Made by a program: the position numbers and the translations under genes. This document shows positions 42,092 through 50,861 of a DNA stretch of 64,000 nucleotides, one piece after another (the stretch's first letter is position 1; each line of letters begins with the position of its first letter). Location: contig JABLXC010000008.1 in the NCBI GenBank assembly GCA_013178185.1, positions 35,019 to 99,018 on the forward strand, given 5' to 3'. The stretch is from Anaerolineae bacterium. GTDB lineage: Bacteria; Chloroflexota; Anaerolineae; Anaerolineales; Anaerolineaceae. The notes beneath the pieces are model-generated. The model was not told the DNA's origin. It saw only the letters and a program-made list of their open reading frames with translations, and made no database searches.

Positions 42092-42940
42092 ATGTTTTTA
42101 ATCCATGAAGCGAGAATGATTGTACCGAATCTTCATCAAATAACTGTGGAAGCTCCTGAGGTGGCGCGCAGTTGGCGTCCTGGGCAATTTGTCGTCGTCC
42201 GCGCTGAACCGGAAGGTGAGCGTATTCCTCTCTCGGTAGCTGATCTGGATACAAAATCTGGAACCATCACATTCGTATTTCTAAATGTAGGCTATACAAC
42301 AAATCGCCTGGCATCATTGGAGGCAGGAGAATTTTTGCCGACAGTAGTCGGTCCCTTGGGCAACCCTCTACAGCTCGAGCCGGTCAAGTCAGTCTTGTTG
42401 GTAGGTGGTTGCTATGGGATGGGCAGCCTTTATCCTTTTGCAAAAGCATACCACGAACTGGGTAGCGAGGTAATTGTTGTTAGCGAGGCACGCAGCAGCT
42501 TTCTTTTATATTGGCAAGAACGCTATCGAAAACTGACGAGCCAGGTTTTTTGTATTACACGTGACGGCTCATTAGGGTTGCGTGGTCATGTGAAACAAAT
42601 GGAAAAAATTTTCGAAAAGCATGGGACGCCGGAATTAATGATTGCCAATGGCTGCAATCATCTACTTCAAACGGCATGTGCAACGGTTCAGCCATTTGGC
42701 ATCCGTTCTTTGGTCAGTCTCAACACAATCATGATCGATGGAACTGGGATGTGCGGAGTATGCCGTGTCACTGTTGGTGGAGAAACGAAATTTGCGTGTG
42801 TGGATGGCCCCTACTTCGACGGTCAAGCTGTTGACTGGGAAGAGTTGACCCTGCGACGAAAGAGCTATCTTTATCAAGAAACGCTCTCTACCTTCAGTAG
42901 CAGTTCTTGTAATCATCATCTTCCTGCGAGGTCAGCATGA
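42092..42940 (+). CDS. NfnA-like FAD/NAD-binding subunit
   Basis: Flavoprotein of 282 residues of the ferredoxin-NADP reductase type, as in NfnA and the sulfide dehydrogenase small subunit. An FAD-binding barrel (WRPGQFVVVRAEPEGERIPLS) precedes a nucleotide domain with LLVGGCYGMGSLYP, and a C-terminal 2Fe-2S site with GTGMCGVCRVTVGG and KFACVDGP. In NfnAB this subunit takes NADH and contacts the large subunit. The last 4 bases overlap the start of the NfnB-like gene. Confidence 0.9.
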   Translation: MFLIHEARMIVPNLHQITVEAPEVARSWRPGQFVVVRAEPEGERIPLSVADLDTKSGTITFVFLNVGYTTNRLASLEAGEFLPTVVGPLGNPLQLEPVKSVLLVGGCYGMGSLYPFAKAYHELGSEVIVVSEARSSFLLYWQERYRKLTSQVFCITRDGSLGLRGHVKQMEKIFEKHGTPELMIANGCNHLLQTACATVQPFGIRSLVSLNTIMIDGTGMCGVCRVTVGGETKFACVDGPYFDGQAVDWEELTLRRKSYLYQETLSTFSSSSCNHHLPARSA

Positions 42941-44352
42941 GCGAAAATCAAACACAGCCAGCGCGCCGATTCAGCACTACTCAGGAAGAGATGCCCAAGC
43001 AGCTTGCAGAGGTGCGTGTTCAAAATTTTGAAGAGGTCGCTTTGGGCTATACGGCAGATTTGGCCATGTCTGAGGCGCGACGTTGTCTTAATTGCAAAAA
43101 ACCTCTGTGTGTAACCGGTTGCCCAGTTGAAAATGATATTCCCGCTTTCCTAAGTTGTGTTGTGCGCGGAGATTTTGAGACTGGCATCCAGATATTGAAG
43201 AAAACCAATTGTCTGCCGGCAGTCAGCGGGCGAGTTTGTCCCCAAGAAGAGCAATGTGAAGGGGTCTGTGTTTTGCATAAAAAAGGCGCGCCGGTTGCAA
43301 TTGGCCGAATAGAACGGTTTTTGGCTGATTGGGAAGCAGCCCAGGGCGCTCCGAAGTTGCCCGAAAAGTGTGAGCCAACCGGGCGAAAGGTAGCGGTGGT
43401 GGGTAGCGGCCCGGCTGGATTGACAGTTGCCGGAGATCTGGTACTTTTGGGTCACGAGGTTACAGTTTTCGAGGCTTTACACGAATTAGGTGGTGTTCTT
43501 GTATATGGGATTCCTGAGTTTCGCTTGCCGAAGGCTATTGTTCGCCGTGAAGTCGAATATTTACAAAGCTTGGGCGTGAAATTAGTGCGAGATTTCGTGG
43601 TTGGCAAGACAAGAAGCCTTGACAGCTTGTTAGAAACCTATGATGCAATTTTTATCGGCGCTGGGGCGGGTTTGCCGTGGTTTTTAGATGTGCCGGGTAA
43701 AAATTTAATTGGCGTCTATTCGGCAAATGAATACCTGACTCGCCTCAACCTGATGAAGGGTTATCGTTTTCCGACTATGCCAACCCCAATTGTGCCGCAT
43801 CACCGCGTGGCGGTAGTTGGTGGTGGTAATGTGGCCATGGATTGCGCACGTTCTGCGTTGCGACTGGGCGCCGAGACGCATATCGTTTACCGCCGTTCTA
43901 AAGCTGAGCTGCCAGCCCGTGCTGAAGAAGTTGAAAATGCTGAAGAAGAAGGGGTGATCTTCGATTTCTTAACGCTCCCTACACGTATCCTGGGAAATGA
44001 TCAAGGTATAGTGATTGGGCTTGAGTGTGTTCGTATGCAATTAGGCGAACCTGATGCTTCTGGCCGGCGTACCCCAGAGCCGATTGCTGGATCGGAATTT
44101 ATTTTGGATGCAGATGCCGTCATTTGCGCGTTGGGAAACAGCCCCAATCCACTGATTCCTGCTACTACCCCGGATCTGGCTGTTGGTAGAAAAGGAAATA
44201 TTGTGGCTGATGAGGCCACCGGTCAAACTTCTAAAGCGAGGGTATGGGCTGGCGGTGATGTCGTTACTGGCGCCGCAACGGTGATTCTGGCAATGGGCGC
44301 GGGTAGAAAGGCTGCACGTTCCATCCACGAGTATTTATCTTCATTGGGATGA
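42937..44352 (+). CDS. NfnB-like NADPH-dependent oxidoreductase (glutamate synthase small-subunit type)
   Basis: Flavoprotein of 471 residues. Cysteines of two 4Fe-4S clusters lie in ARRCLNCKKPLCVTGCPV and CPQEEQCEGVC, followed by an FAD-binding motif VAVVGSGPAGLTVAG and an NADPH-binding motif VAVVGGGNVAMDCARSA, closing with a second FAD contact at VWAGGDVVTGAATVILAMGAG, here as VWAGGDVVTGA. This is the NfnB / GltD layout. With NfnA upstream (ATGA overlap) it is best read as the NADPH and bifurcating-flavin subunit. No glutamate synthase large subunit is nearby, which speaks against a GltD role. Confidence 0.92.
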   Translation: MSENQTQPARRFSTTQEEMPKQLAEVRVQNFEEVALGYTADLAMSEARRCLNCKKPLCVTGCPVENDIPAFLSCVVRGDFETGIQILKKTNCLPAVSGRVCPQEEQCEGVCVLHKKGAPVAIGRIERFLADWEAAQGAPKLPEKCEPTGRKVAVVGSGPAGLTVAGDLVLLGHEVTVFEALHELGGVLVYGIPEFRLPKAIVRREVEYLQSLGVKLVRDFVVGKTRSLDSLLETYDAIFIGAGAGLPWFLDVPGKNLIGVYSANEYLTRLNLMKGYRFPTMPTPIVPHHRVAVVGGGNVAMDCARSALRLGAETHIVYRRSKAELPARAEEVENAEEEGVIFDFLTLPTRILGNDQGIVIGLECVRMQLGEPDASGRRTPEPIAGSEFILDADAVICALGNSPNPLIPATTPDLAVGRKGNIVADEATGQTSKARVWAGGDVVTGAATVILAMGAGRKAARSIHEYLSSLG

Positions 44353-44354
44353 CC

Positions 44355-44384
44355 ATACCTTCATTGAGGTAGGTATATTTATTT
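44355..44384 (+). terminator. Weak terminator candidate after the redox cluster
   Basis: ATACCT (44355-44360) pairs with AGGTAT (44371-44376), followed by ATTTATTTT. An inner ACCT/AGGT alternative exists. The stem is short, so termination may be partial. Confidence 0.4.
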
Positions 44385-44405
44385 TAAGCGCTTTCTTAAA
44401 AGGCT

Positions 44406-45101
44406 ATGAGCAGATATAAAGCCATTTATGAAAATCATGCGATGGAATACCATCGCATGATTGCGGTAGAAGACACCGATGGTAATTTGTTACCGGCGAT
44501 GCAGCGCGTAACCCCTCTACGCGATAAAAGAATCCTGGATGTTGGCAGCGGTACAGGGAGGATCCCCATCCTTCTGAAGGATGAGTCGAAGAATATAATT
44601 GGCTTTGAGCTACAGAGAGCGATGCTTCAGGAACAACGTCGTCAGCGCGGGTATGTTGGAGGTAATTGGGGTTTGGCCCAAGGCGATATGAGGGCATTGC
44701 CTTTTTTAGCTCAATCAATGGAAGTGGTAGTTGCCGGGTGGTCAATTGGTCATTTTTGTTCTTGGTTCGAAATGGGTTGGAAAGTGCAAATTGGTCGGGT
44801 GTTGGACGAAATGCATCGAATTGTCGTTCCTGGAGGAGCGTTAATTATTCTGGAGACAATGACAACCGGAAGCTTAACCCCCGCGCCGCCGACAACCAAA
44901 CTTGCCCAATACTATGAATGGCTTGAAGAGCATTGGGGCTTCCACAAAGAAATCATTCAGACTGATTATCAATTCAGACATGTTGCTCAGGCGATAGAAT
45001 ATACTGAATTCTTTTTTGGTCCTGAATTGGCAGAAAAGATCAAGGAATATCAGTGGAGTCGGTTACCGGAATGGACTGGCGTGTGGGGGAAAAAACTATA
45101 G
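44406..45101 (+). CDS. Class I SAM-dependent methyltransferase
   Basis: Methyltransferase of 231 residues with the SAM-binding motif ILDVGSGTGRIP, an acidic residue after strand 2 in IIGFELQ, and the motif-IV region VVVAGWSIGH, then a Type 11 methyltransferase C-terminal half. The substrate is unknown. A perfect 13-base inverted repeat (44433-44462) lies in the first codons and would form a strong hairpin just after the ATG. It starts 53 bases after the redox cluster, with a weak terminator between them. Confidence 0.85.
   Translation: MSRYKAIYENHAMEYHRMIAVEDTDGNLLPAMQRVTPLRDKRILDVGSGTGRIPILLKDESKNIIGFELQRAMLQEQRRQRGYVGGNWGLAQGDMRALPFLAQSMEVVVAGWSIGHFCSWFEMGWKVQIGRVLDEMHRIVVPGGALIILETMTTGSLTPAPPTTKLAQYYEWLEEHWGFHKEIIQTDYQFRHVAQAIEYTEFFFGPELAEKIKEYQWSRLPEWTGVWGKKL
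44433..44462. repeat. Perfect inverted repeat, 13-base arms, at the start of the methyltransferase gene
   Basis: AATCATGCGATGG (44433-44445) and CCATCGCATGATT (44450-44462) are exact reverse complements around AATA. It begins 27 bases after the first base of the start codon and is coding throughout. Confidence 0.85.
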
Positions 45102-45147
45102 CCGGTTTATAATTCTCAAGACATTAATTTTCTGTTGGGAGAAAAAA

Positions 45148-46626
45148 ATGGCGGAGACTCTAAAATTGGGGGGAAGATCAATTGACAAGAAGTGGTTTGC
45201 GCTCACCTCTCTCGCTATTGGCGTTTTTATGTCAACGCTCGACACGAGTATTGTTAATATTTCATTGCCTGCTCTCGTACACGATCTCCATACGGATTTT
45301 GCTACAGTTCAGTGGGTGGTAATTTCTTATACAATGATGCTGTCGTCATTAATTCTAATCGCTGGCCGACTTGGTGATATGTACGATAAGAGAAAAATTT
45401 ATATAGGCGGGCTGGCGCTTTTTACGTTTGGTTCCTTGTTATGCGGTTTGGCTCCCGGAATTTATTGGCTAATTGGATTCCGGGCGCTCCAGGGCGTGGG
45501 AGCAATGATGATGCAGGCAGTGGGTCCTGCTATGACTACGGAAGTCTTTCCTGCCCAGGAGCGAGGACGTGCATTAGGTATTTTGGGTACAGTTGTTTCT
45601 GTTGGAATTGCAATTGGTCCACCAGTCGGTGGAATTTTAATCGGTTTGGCCGGTTGGCGGTCAGTTTTTCTAGTAAATATCCCGATTGGAATTTTGGGAT
45701 TATTGTTTATCCCGCGCTTTCTTCCTCACTCCTGGCCCACTCAAAAAAACCAGCGGTTTGACTATTTAGGCGCCTTGATTCTGTTTTTAACCCTGGGGCT
45801 TTATGCGCTCGGAATGACTTTGGGACAGAACGCTGGTTTTTCCGCAAACTGGATACAAGGTTTGCTATTTGCTGCAGTTATCGGTCTAGTTGTTTTTATC
45901 ATTTGGGAGCGTCGCACCCAGTATTCTATGGTTGACATCACGTTGTTTAACAATTTGCTGTTTAGCTTGAGCCTTTTGATGGCATTTCTTGTTTTTAATG
46001 TAATGGGAAGCTCTTTCATCTTGCCATTTTTTCTAGAATATGTGAAACAATACCCTGCGGAATTTGTTGGATTGCTATTGATGGCTTCACCATTGCTGAT
46101 GGGAATTGTGGCGCCGCTTGCTGGTGGATTGTCTGATCGTTTTGGCTCAAGGGGGATCAGTCTGCTGGGATTGGTGGTTTTTGTGATTGGGGCATTTGCG
46201 ATGAGCACACTGCATGAGGGAGTCTCTCCACTTGGCTTTATATTGCGTATTGCGCCGACAGGTATTGGCCTGGGTTTGTTTCAGTCACCAAACAATAGCG
46301 CTGTAATGGGATCGGTGCCTAAAGAGCGACTTGGAATAGCTTCTGGATTGTTATCACTGTCCAGGACTCTTGGAAATGCATCGGGATTACCATTGATGGG
46401 CGCAATTTTTTATTCTCAGGCTCGATCAGCTGCTAGTCTTCCGAAAGGGTTTGATGTTGCTTCGGCGCCTTCTTATGCACTCACTTCGGGTGTAAATGGT
46501 ACTTATCGAGTTGCAGCTTTTCTTGTGATATTGGCAACTTTGCTCGCGGTATTGGCTTTTATTATCAATGCACGCAAACAAAGAATGGCTGTTCTAGATC
46601 GGTTTACTGAAACCTCGAAACATTAA
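45148..46626 (+). CDS. MFS drug exporter, DHA2 (EmrB/QacA) family
   Basis: Transporter of about 492 residues with 14 predicted membrane helices. Helix 1 has the DHA2 signature MSTLDTSIVNISLP; the loop after helix 2 has GRLGDMYDKRKIY; helix 5 contains the antiporter motif GIAIGPPVGGILIG. It should export toxic compounds using proton motive force. The frame is open from 45016 inside the methyltransferase gene, but GGGAGA lies before the ATG at 45148, which gives a normal start. A TATAAT at 45108-45113 may be its -10 box. Confidence 0.9.
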   Translation: MAETLKLGGRSIDKKWFALTSLAIGVFMSTLDTSIVNISLPALVHDLHTDFATVQWVVISYTMMLSSLILIAGRLGDMYDKRKIYIGGLALFTFGSLLCGLAPGIYWLIGFRALQGVGAMMMQAVGPAMTTEVFPAQERGRALGILGTVVSVGIAIGPPVGGILIGLAGWRSVFLVNIPIGILGLLFIPRFLPHSWPTQKNQRFDYLGALILFLTLGLYALGMTLGQNAGFSANWIQGLLFAAVIGLVVFIIWERRTQYSMVDITLFNNLLFSLSLLMAFLVFNVMGSSFILPFFLEYVKQYPAEFVGLLLMASPLLMGIVAPLAGGLSDRFGSRGISLLGLVVFVIGAFAMSTLHEGVSPLGFILRIAPTGIGLGLFQSPNNSAVMGSVPKERLGIASGLLSLSRTLGNASGLPLMGAIFYSQARSAASLPKGFDVASAPSYALTSGVNGTYRVAAFLVILATLLAVLAFIINARKQRMAVLDRFTETSKH

Positions 46627-46661
46627 GACTCACATCGCTTCGGGAATCTTCTGGAGATTGA

Positions 46662-47441
46662 CTAATTTATTAAACGATCCTGTTGAATTAAGATTTTGAT
46701 GGCTTCAACTGCTACGCGAATCTGTCGGTCTTCTTCTACCATAGCATTCCAGTTCTGTAATTCTTTTTCATCCATTTGTTCTGCTGGGTTTCCAATCAGA
46801 AGCATTACACCTCCAGCGCGTTTGCGATGGATGCTTGCTAAGATAAATAGGATGGCAGTCTCCATTTCGGACGCGATTGCGCCGCCGGCTTTCCATGCCT
46901 GCCAACGCTCGAGAAGATGGGCAGCCATCGGCATTCTATGTGGTTCTACCTCTCCATAAAATGAATCCTTGGAATGAGCAATTCCTGAGTGATTTCGCAA
47001 GCCAAGTTGGCGTGCTGCTTCTCTTAAAGCGATGGTTACATCCAGATCGGCCACGGCGGGAAATTCTAACGGCAGATATTGCGGTGTTGTTCCTTCGTCG
47101 CGAATTGCTCCTGTGATGATTGCGATATCTCCAGTCTTGTTTTCCGGTTGAATTCCGCCGGCAGTGCCAACTCGGATGAATGTGTCCGCTCCAATCATCA
47201 TTAATTCCTCAACGGCGATGGCTGTTGAAGGGCACCCGATGCCAGTGGAAGTTACAGAAACTTTTTCATTCAGTAAGGTTCCGGTATAGGTAGTATATTC
47301 TCGATTTCTGGCCACAAATTTTGGATTATCAAAGTATTTTGCGATCCGCTCACACCTTCCAGGATCGCCTGGAAGCAAAACGTAACGACCAACATCGCCC
47401 TCTTTAAGTTGAATATGGTACAGCGTATCTTCTTTTTTCAT
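46662..47441 (-). CDS. udp: Uridine phosphorylase
   Basis: Nucleoside phosphorylase of 259 residues that splits uridine with phosphate into uracil and ribose-1-phosphate. Seen are YVLLPGDPGRCERIA (phosphate site), VTSTGIGCPSTAIAVEEL, RVGTAGGIQ, KDSFYGE and the ribose-binding SEMETA. These patterns fit uridine phosphorylase better than purine nucleoside phosphorylase DeoD, although substrate choice is not certain. The region before the start contains several hairpins (see 47442-47736). Confidence 0.88.
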   Translation of the reverse strand: MKKEDTLYHIQLKEGDVGRYVLLPGDPGRCERIAKYFDNPKFVARNREYTTYTGTLLNEKVSVTSTGIGCPSTAIAVEELMMIGADTFIRVGTAGGIQPENKTGDIAIITGAIRDEGTTPQYLPLEFPAVADLDVTIALREAARQLGLRNHSGIAHSKDSFYGEVEPHRMPMAAHLLERWQAWKAGGAIASEMETAILFILASIHRKRAGGVMLLIGNPAEQMDEKELQNWNAMVEEDRQIRVAVEAIKILIQQDRLIN

Positions 47442-47736
47442 GATTTTGTTGCCCTCACAGTTGATGTAGGGTGTTGCAACGATGATTTGCAGTGATGGAC
47501 AATAATTATAAGGCCATTGCGCCGAACAATGTTTAGCACCTTATGGCGTTTGTAGGACGATTGCATTGCCCTTATGATTTCTAGGGCAAATCCCCAAAAA
47601 TAGGATACGAGGGGTTGGTATAGGGTTATTCCCGTGTTCCACCCCCTTAAAATTTTCTCTCTAGTGGGATGCAACCACTGGACGGAGTTTGCATTTGTAA
47701 TTTAGGGAATAGTGGAGCAATGGTATACTAGCGTTT
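47442..47736. other. 295-base divergent intergenic region with three inverted repeats
   Basis: No convincing gene. Read on the minus strand (towards udp) there are in order: an imperfect hairpin (47610-47647; AGGGG/CCCCT, TGG/CCA and GGG/CCC), a perfect 7-base hairpin TTGCCCT/AGGGCAA (47566-47589), and a hairpin GCCAT/ATGGC with inner GUGC/GCGC (47513-47547) next to a TATAAT-like sequence. This could be a structured leader or a set of operators. A TATACT at 47724-47729 precedes the GTG of the plus-strand lipoprotein by 7 bases. Confidence 0.55.
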
Positions 47737-48807
47737 GTGAAACCTCGCCTGCTTTGTTGGACATGTCTGGTATTTTTATGGTTGTGTGGTTGCCGTTATT
47801 CAGCTTACCTAAATTTTGATGATTTTAATGCGCCCTCTGTTGTAATACCGTACTCTGCCAAGGGGACACCAGTACAGGAGATCCCAATATGGGGCCCGGC
47901 ATCAAAGGCCAGAGCGGAGATCTCGGGGCTGGAATGGTATGGGGACACTCTAATATTGCTACCACAATATCCTTCCCGATTTTTTGGTGGGTCTGAAGGT
48001 GCGCTTATCACTTTTAAGAAAGAGGATATTATACGGTATCTTGAAGGAAAGGAAACTACTCCTCTCGTTCCGGGTTATCTGCCATTTTATGCGCCTGGGA
48101 TTGATGTACTACCAGGTTTTGAGGGGTTTGAAGCGATTGCGATTAAAGATGATACGGTTTTCCTTACAGCTGAAACCCATGTAGGTCTCTGGCAGTCTAT
48201 GATGGGGTACTTGATCCGCGGGAAGATATCTCCCGACATGACAAGCGTGGTTATGGATGTCAAAGATAAAGTAGAACTTTTCCCATTGTCTGATATTATG
48301 AATCTGTCTCATGAGGCATTGCTGGTATGGGGCGATGAAATTGTTGCTTTTTATGAGGGTAACGGGATAGCTATTACTTCTAATCCGGTCGCATATCGGT
48401 ATGATCTGGCATCTCGAGAGCTTCCTCCACTTTCATTTCCTAATATAGAATACAGAATAACCGATGTAACAGCGCCAGATGAGGACAATTATTTTTGGGC
48501 GATCAACTACTTTTATCCTGGGGATGAGCGGCTTGAAAACGATGATGACCCACTGGTGACGATCTATGGCAACCAGTTTGCCCATGTGCACAATGAACCG
48601 GTCGAGCGAATTGTTGAATTTCAAATCTCTGATAATGGGATCACCTTAAGCAAGCGGAATCCCATTCGTATTAAACTGGCGGATTCGGGAGAATCAAGAA
48701 ATTGGGAAGGCATTGTGCGGTTAGATGAAAAAGGATTCCTTGTGGTTACTGACAAAACCCCATCTACGATACTTGGTTTTATCCCTCGGGGTGGGGAAAA
48801 TAACTGA
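47737..48807 (+). CDS. Lipoprotein of unknown function, possible beta-propeller
   Basis: Lipoprotein of 356 residues with a short signal peptide ending in LWLCGC. The mature part has recurring strand-rich blocks with small turns: ISGLEWYGDTLILLPQYP, FEGFEAIAIKDDTVFLTAE, and NWEGIVRLDEKGFLVVTDK. The GLEW.GD / EGI / DK pattern recalls esterase-like phytase and other propeller folds, but I do not recognise the family. The GTG start lies 7 bases after TATACT, so a nearly leaderless message is possible. It is followed 14 bases later by the lipid kinase gene. Confidence 0.7.
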   Translation: MKPRLLCWTCLVFLWLCGCRYSAYLNFDDFNAPSVVIPYSAKGTPVQEIPIWGPASKARAEISGLEWYGDTLILLPQYPSRFFGGSEGALITFKKEDIIRYLEGKETTPLVPGYLPFYAPGIDVLPGFEGFEAIAIKDDTVFLTAETHVGLWQSMMGYLIRGKISPDMTSVVMDVKDKVELFPLSDIMNLSHEALLVWGDEIVAFYEGNGIAITSNPVAYRYDLASRELPPLSFPNIEYRITDVTAPDEDNYFWAINYFYPGDERLENDDDPLVTIYGNQFAHVHNEPVERIVEFQISDNGITLSKRNPIRIKLADSGESRNWEGIVRLDEKGFLVVTDKTPSTILGFIPRGGENN

Positions 48808-48821
48808 ATTTAGAGCATACA

Positions 48822-49781
48822 ATGAATAATGGCGTAGCAGAACCTCTGAAACTTTTTGTCGTATTAAATCCTGTTGCTGGCTTTACGGATCCGAGATTCT
48901 TTCGCCTAAGAATTAATCGGTTATGCAGCAAAGCTCGCTGCGAATACGTAATATACGAAACAAAAGAGGGTGAAAGTATTGGTGGGGTGATTGAAAAAGC
49001 ATTAAAAAGCGGATATAAAATTTTCGTGGCGGCAGGGGGAGATGGGACAATCTCTGAGGTGGCCTCTTGTCTTGTTAAGAAGGATGCTTTATTGGGCATT
49101 ATCCCTTGCGGTACTGGAAATGCCCTGGCTCGTAGTCTTGGGATACCGATAGATATTGGCGCGGCATTTCGTATCCTGGTTGGAAAACATGCTGTCCGGC
49201 AAATAGATGCCATGAAAGTTTTTAGTCAATATCATGTATTAAATGTGGGTGTTGGCGTTACATCGGCTGTTGTGCAAAAAACAACCCGACCTATTAAACG
49301 CCGCTACGGCATCATTGCATATGTTCTCGAAGCGATCAGGGTGCTGTTTGGGATTCAGCCTCATTCTTTCAGATTGCAGATTGATGGGCGCAGATATCGT
49401 TTTCGCGCTTCTGAAATATTTGTTGCTTGTGGTGGTTGGTTAGGCATATCTCTACCTTTTAGCGATCTCGAAATTCTCCCTGATGATGGACGGCTAGACG
49501 TATTTGTTATAAAAGCGAGGAATATTTGGGGATATTTTCAGCTTGCATTTACTGTGTTATTTGGTAAGCCTTATAAAGCTCCGCAGATGAAATACCTGCC
49601 AGCATATCGAGATATAGTCATCGAGACAAAACGCCTGAATGTTCCCGTGCAATCTGATGGAGATTGGATTGGCGGAACACCGGTTACGATAGAAGTTTGC
49701 CCAAACGTTATAAATGTGATCGTACCCCCAAAGAGGAACGAGCCTTTGATACAAAGATGGCGACGGCTTGTTCAAAGTTAA
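48822..49781 (+). CDS. Diacylglycerol/lipid kinase, DagK (YegS/DgkB) family
   Basis: Lipid kinase of 319 residues. NPVAG near the N-terminus and AAGGDGTISEVAS form the ATP-binding site, LGIIPCGTGNALARSLGIP is the family signature, and the C-terminal beta domain has LEILPDDGRLDV and QSDGDW. It should phosphorylate diacylglycerol or a related lipid on the inner membrane face, recycling lipid released by envelope polymer synthesis. It follows the lipoprotein gene closely and is probably co-transcribed. Confidence 0.88.
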   Translation: MNNGVAEPLKLFVVLNPVAGFTDPRFFRLRINRLCSKARCEYVIYETKEGESIGGVIEKALKSGYKIFVAAGGDGTISEVASCLVKKDALLGIIPCGTGNALARSLGIPIDIGAAFRILVGKHAVRQIDAMKVFSQYHVLNVGVGVTSAVVQKTTRPIKRRYGIIAYVLEAIRVLFGIQPHSFRLQIDGRRYRFRASEIFVACGGWLGISLPFSDLEILPDDGRLDVFVIKARNIWGYFQLAFTVLFGKPYKAPQMKYLPAYRDIVIETKRLNVPVQSDGDWIGGTPVTIEVCPNVINVIVPPKRNEPLIQRWRRLVQS

Positions 49782-49837
49782 CAGATGATCTTGGTTGTTA
49801 ATCTTCTACAAAACCCGAAATAATACGATAAATAAGG

Positions 49838-49859
49838 TATAATAACTAATATATAGTTA
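49838..49859 (+). promoter_or_regulatory. -10 box and overlapping inverted repeat upstream of msrP
   Basis: TATAAT (49838-49843) overlaps an inverted repeat TAACTA (49843-49848) / TAGTTA (49854-49859) with the spacer ATATA. No good -35 box is seen. The arrangement would suit a repressor or activator of msrPQ. Confidence 0.4.
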
Positions 49860-49904
49860 ATACATATTAGGTATTCCGTTAACTTTCCGGCAGGTGGTAT
49901 CACT

Positions 49905-50861
49905 ATGGAGAAAAAAATGGGTGAGAAGATTAAAACGATGATCGCTTCCTCGGAAATTACCTCAGAAACAAATTACCTGTCCCGAAGAGATTTCATCAAG
50001 GCAGCAGGTCTGTTTTTAGGGGGAGCTGGCCTGTTGGCTGCGTGCGATACAACTTTTCCCCCCGTTTCTGAACCGAGCCTGTCTCCAACGACCACTTTGC
50101 CCTCACAAGATCGCTTGACAACTTATGAAGACATCACAAATTTCAATAACTATTACGAATTTACGCCTGATAAAACCAGGGTCGCAAGCCTTGCAAAAGA
50201 TTTTCGCGTATCGCCATGGAATATTGAGATCGGCGGCCTTGTCCATAAACAGAAGACACTTGGCATTGAGGACGTTCTAAGTAAGTTTCCTCGCGAAGAG
50301 CGAGTCTATCGTTTGCGGTGCGTCGAGGGCTGGTCAATGGTGATCCCGTGGATGGGTTTTGAATTAAACCAAATTCTTAAAGAGGTTGAACCGATGCTCT
50401 CCGCAAAATATATCAAATTTACAACGCTGAACGACCCGGAACAGATGCCAGGTTTGAATAGTGGTTTTTACCCCTGGCCTTACTCAGAGGGCTTGCGTCT
50501 GGATGAGGCAATGCACAATCTTACGATCCTTGCTACAGGCCTTTACGGGAAGGAGTTGCCCAATCAAAATGGCGCTCCTCTCCGGTTGGTTGTGCCCTGG
50601 AAATACGGTTTCAAAAGCGCTAAAGCTATTGTTAAGATAGAGTTAGTAGCGGAACAGCCACCGACTTTTTGGAATACTATTGCGCCGAACGAATATGGCT
50701 TTTATTCAAATGTCAATCCAAATGTCCCTCATCCCAGATGGCCTCAAATGACGGAACGCCGAATCGGGGAGACTGGACGGAGGCCCACTTTGTTTCTAAA
50801 CGGGTATGCAGAAGAAGTAGGACATCTATACGATGGCATGAATTTGGTGGAGAATTACTAA
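49905..50861 (+). CDS. msrP: Protein-methionine-sulfoxide reductase, molybdopterin catalytic subunit
   Basis: Molybdopterin enzyme of 318 residues that repairs oxidised methionine in exported proteins. A Tat signal (SRRDFIKAAGLFLGGAG) leads into a lipobox LLAACD, so the protein is probably exported folded and then lipid-anchored. The sulfite-oxidase fold shows RLRCVEGWSMVIPW with the cysteine that binds molybdenum, and LRLVVPWKYGFKSAK. AGGTGG precedes the ATG. Directly after the stop comes the heme partner MsrQ. Electrons should come from the quinone pool through MsrQ. Confidence 0.93.
   Translation: MEKKMGEKIKTMIASSEITSETNYLSRRDFIKAAGLFLGGAGLLAACDTTFPPVSEPSLSPTTTLPSQDRLTTYEDITNFNNYYEFTPDKTRVASLAKDFRVSPWNIEIGGLVHKQKTLGIEDVLSKFPREERVYRLRCVEGWSMVIPWMGFELNQILKEVEPMLSAKYIKFTTLNDPEQMPGLNSGFYPWPYSEGLRLDEAMHNLTILATGLYGKELPNQNGAPLRLVVPWKYGFKSAKAIVKIELVAEQPPTFWNTIAPNEYGFYSNVNPNVPHPRWPQMTERRIGETGRRPTLFLNGYAEEVGHLYDGMNLVENY

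Noticed and set aside
42937..44352. Glutamate synthase small subunit (gltD)
   Set aside because: No large subunit nearby and an NfnA-type partner is coupled to it.
47438..47674. Open frame of 78 codons on the minus strand overlapping the udp start
   Set aside because: No ribosome site, no recognisable domain, and it runs through the hairpin-rich intergenic region; it is more likely non-coding.
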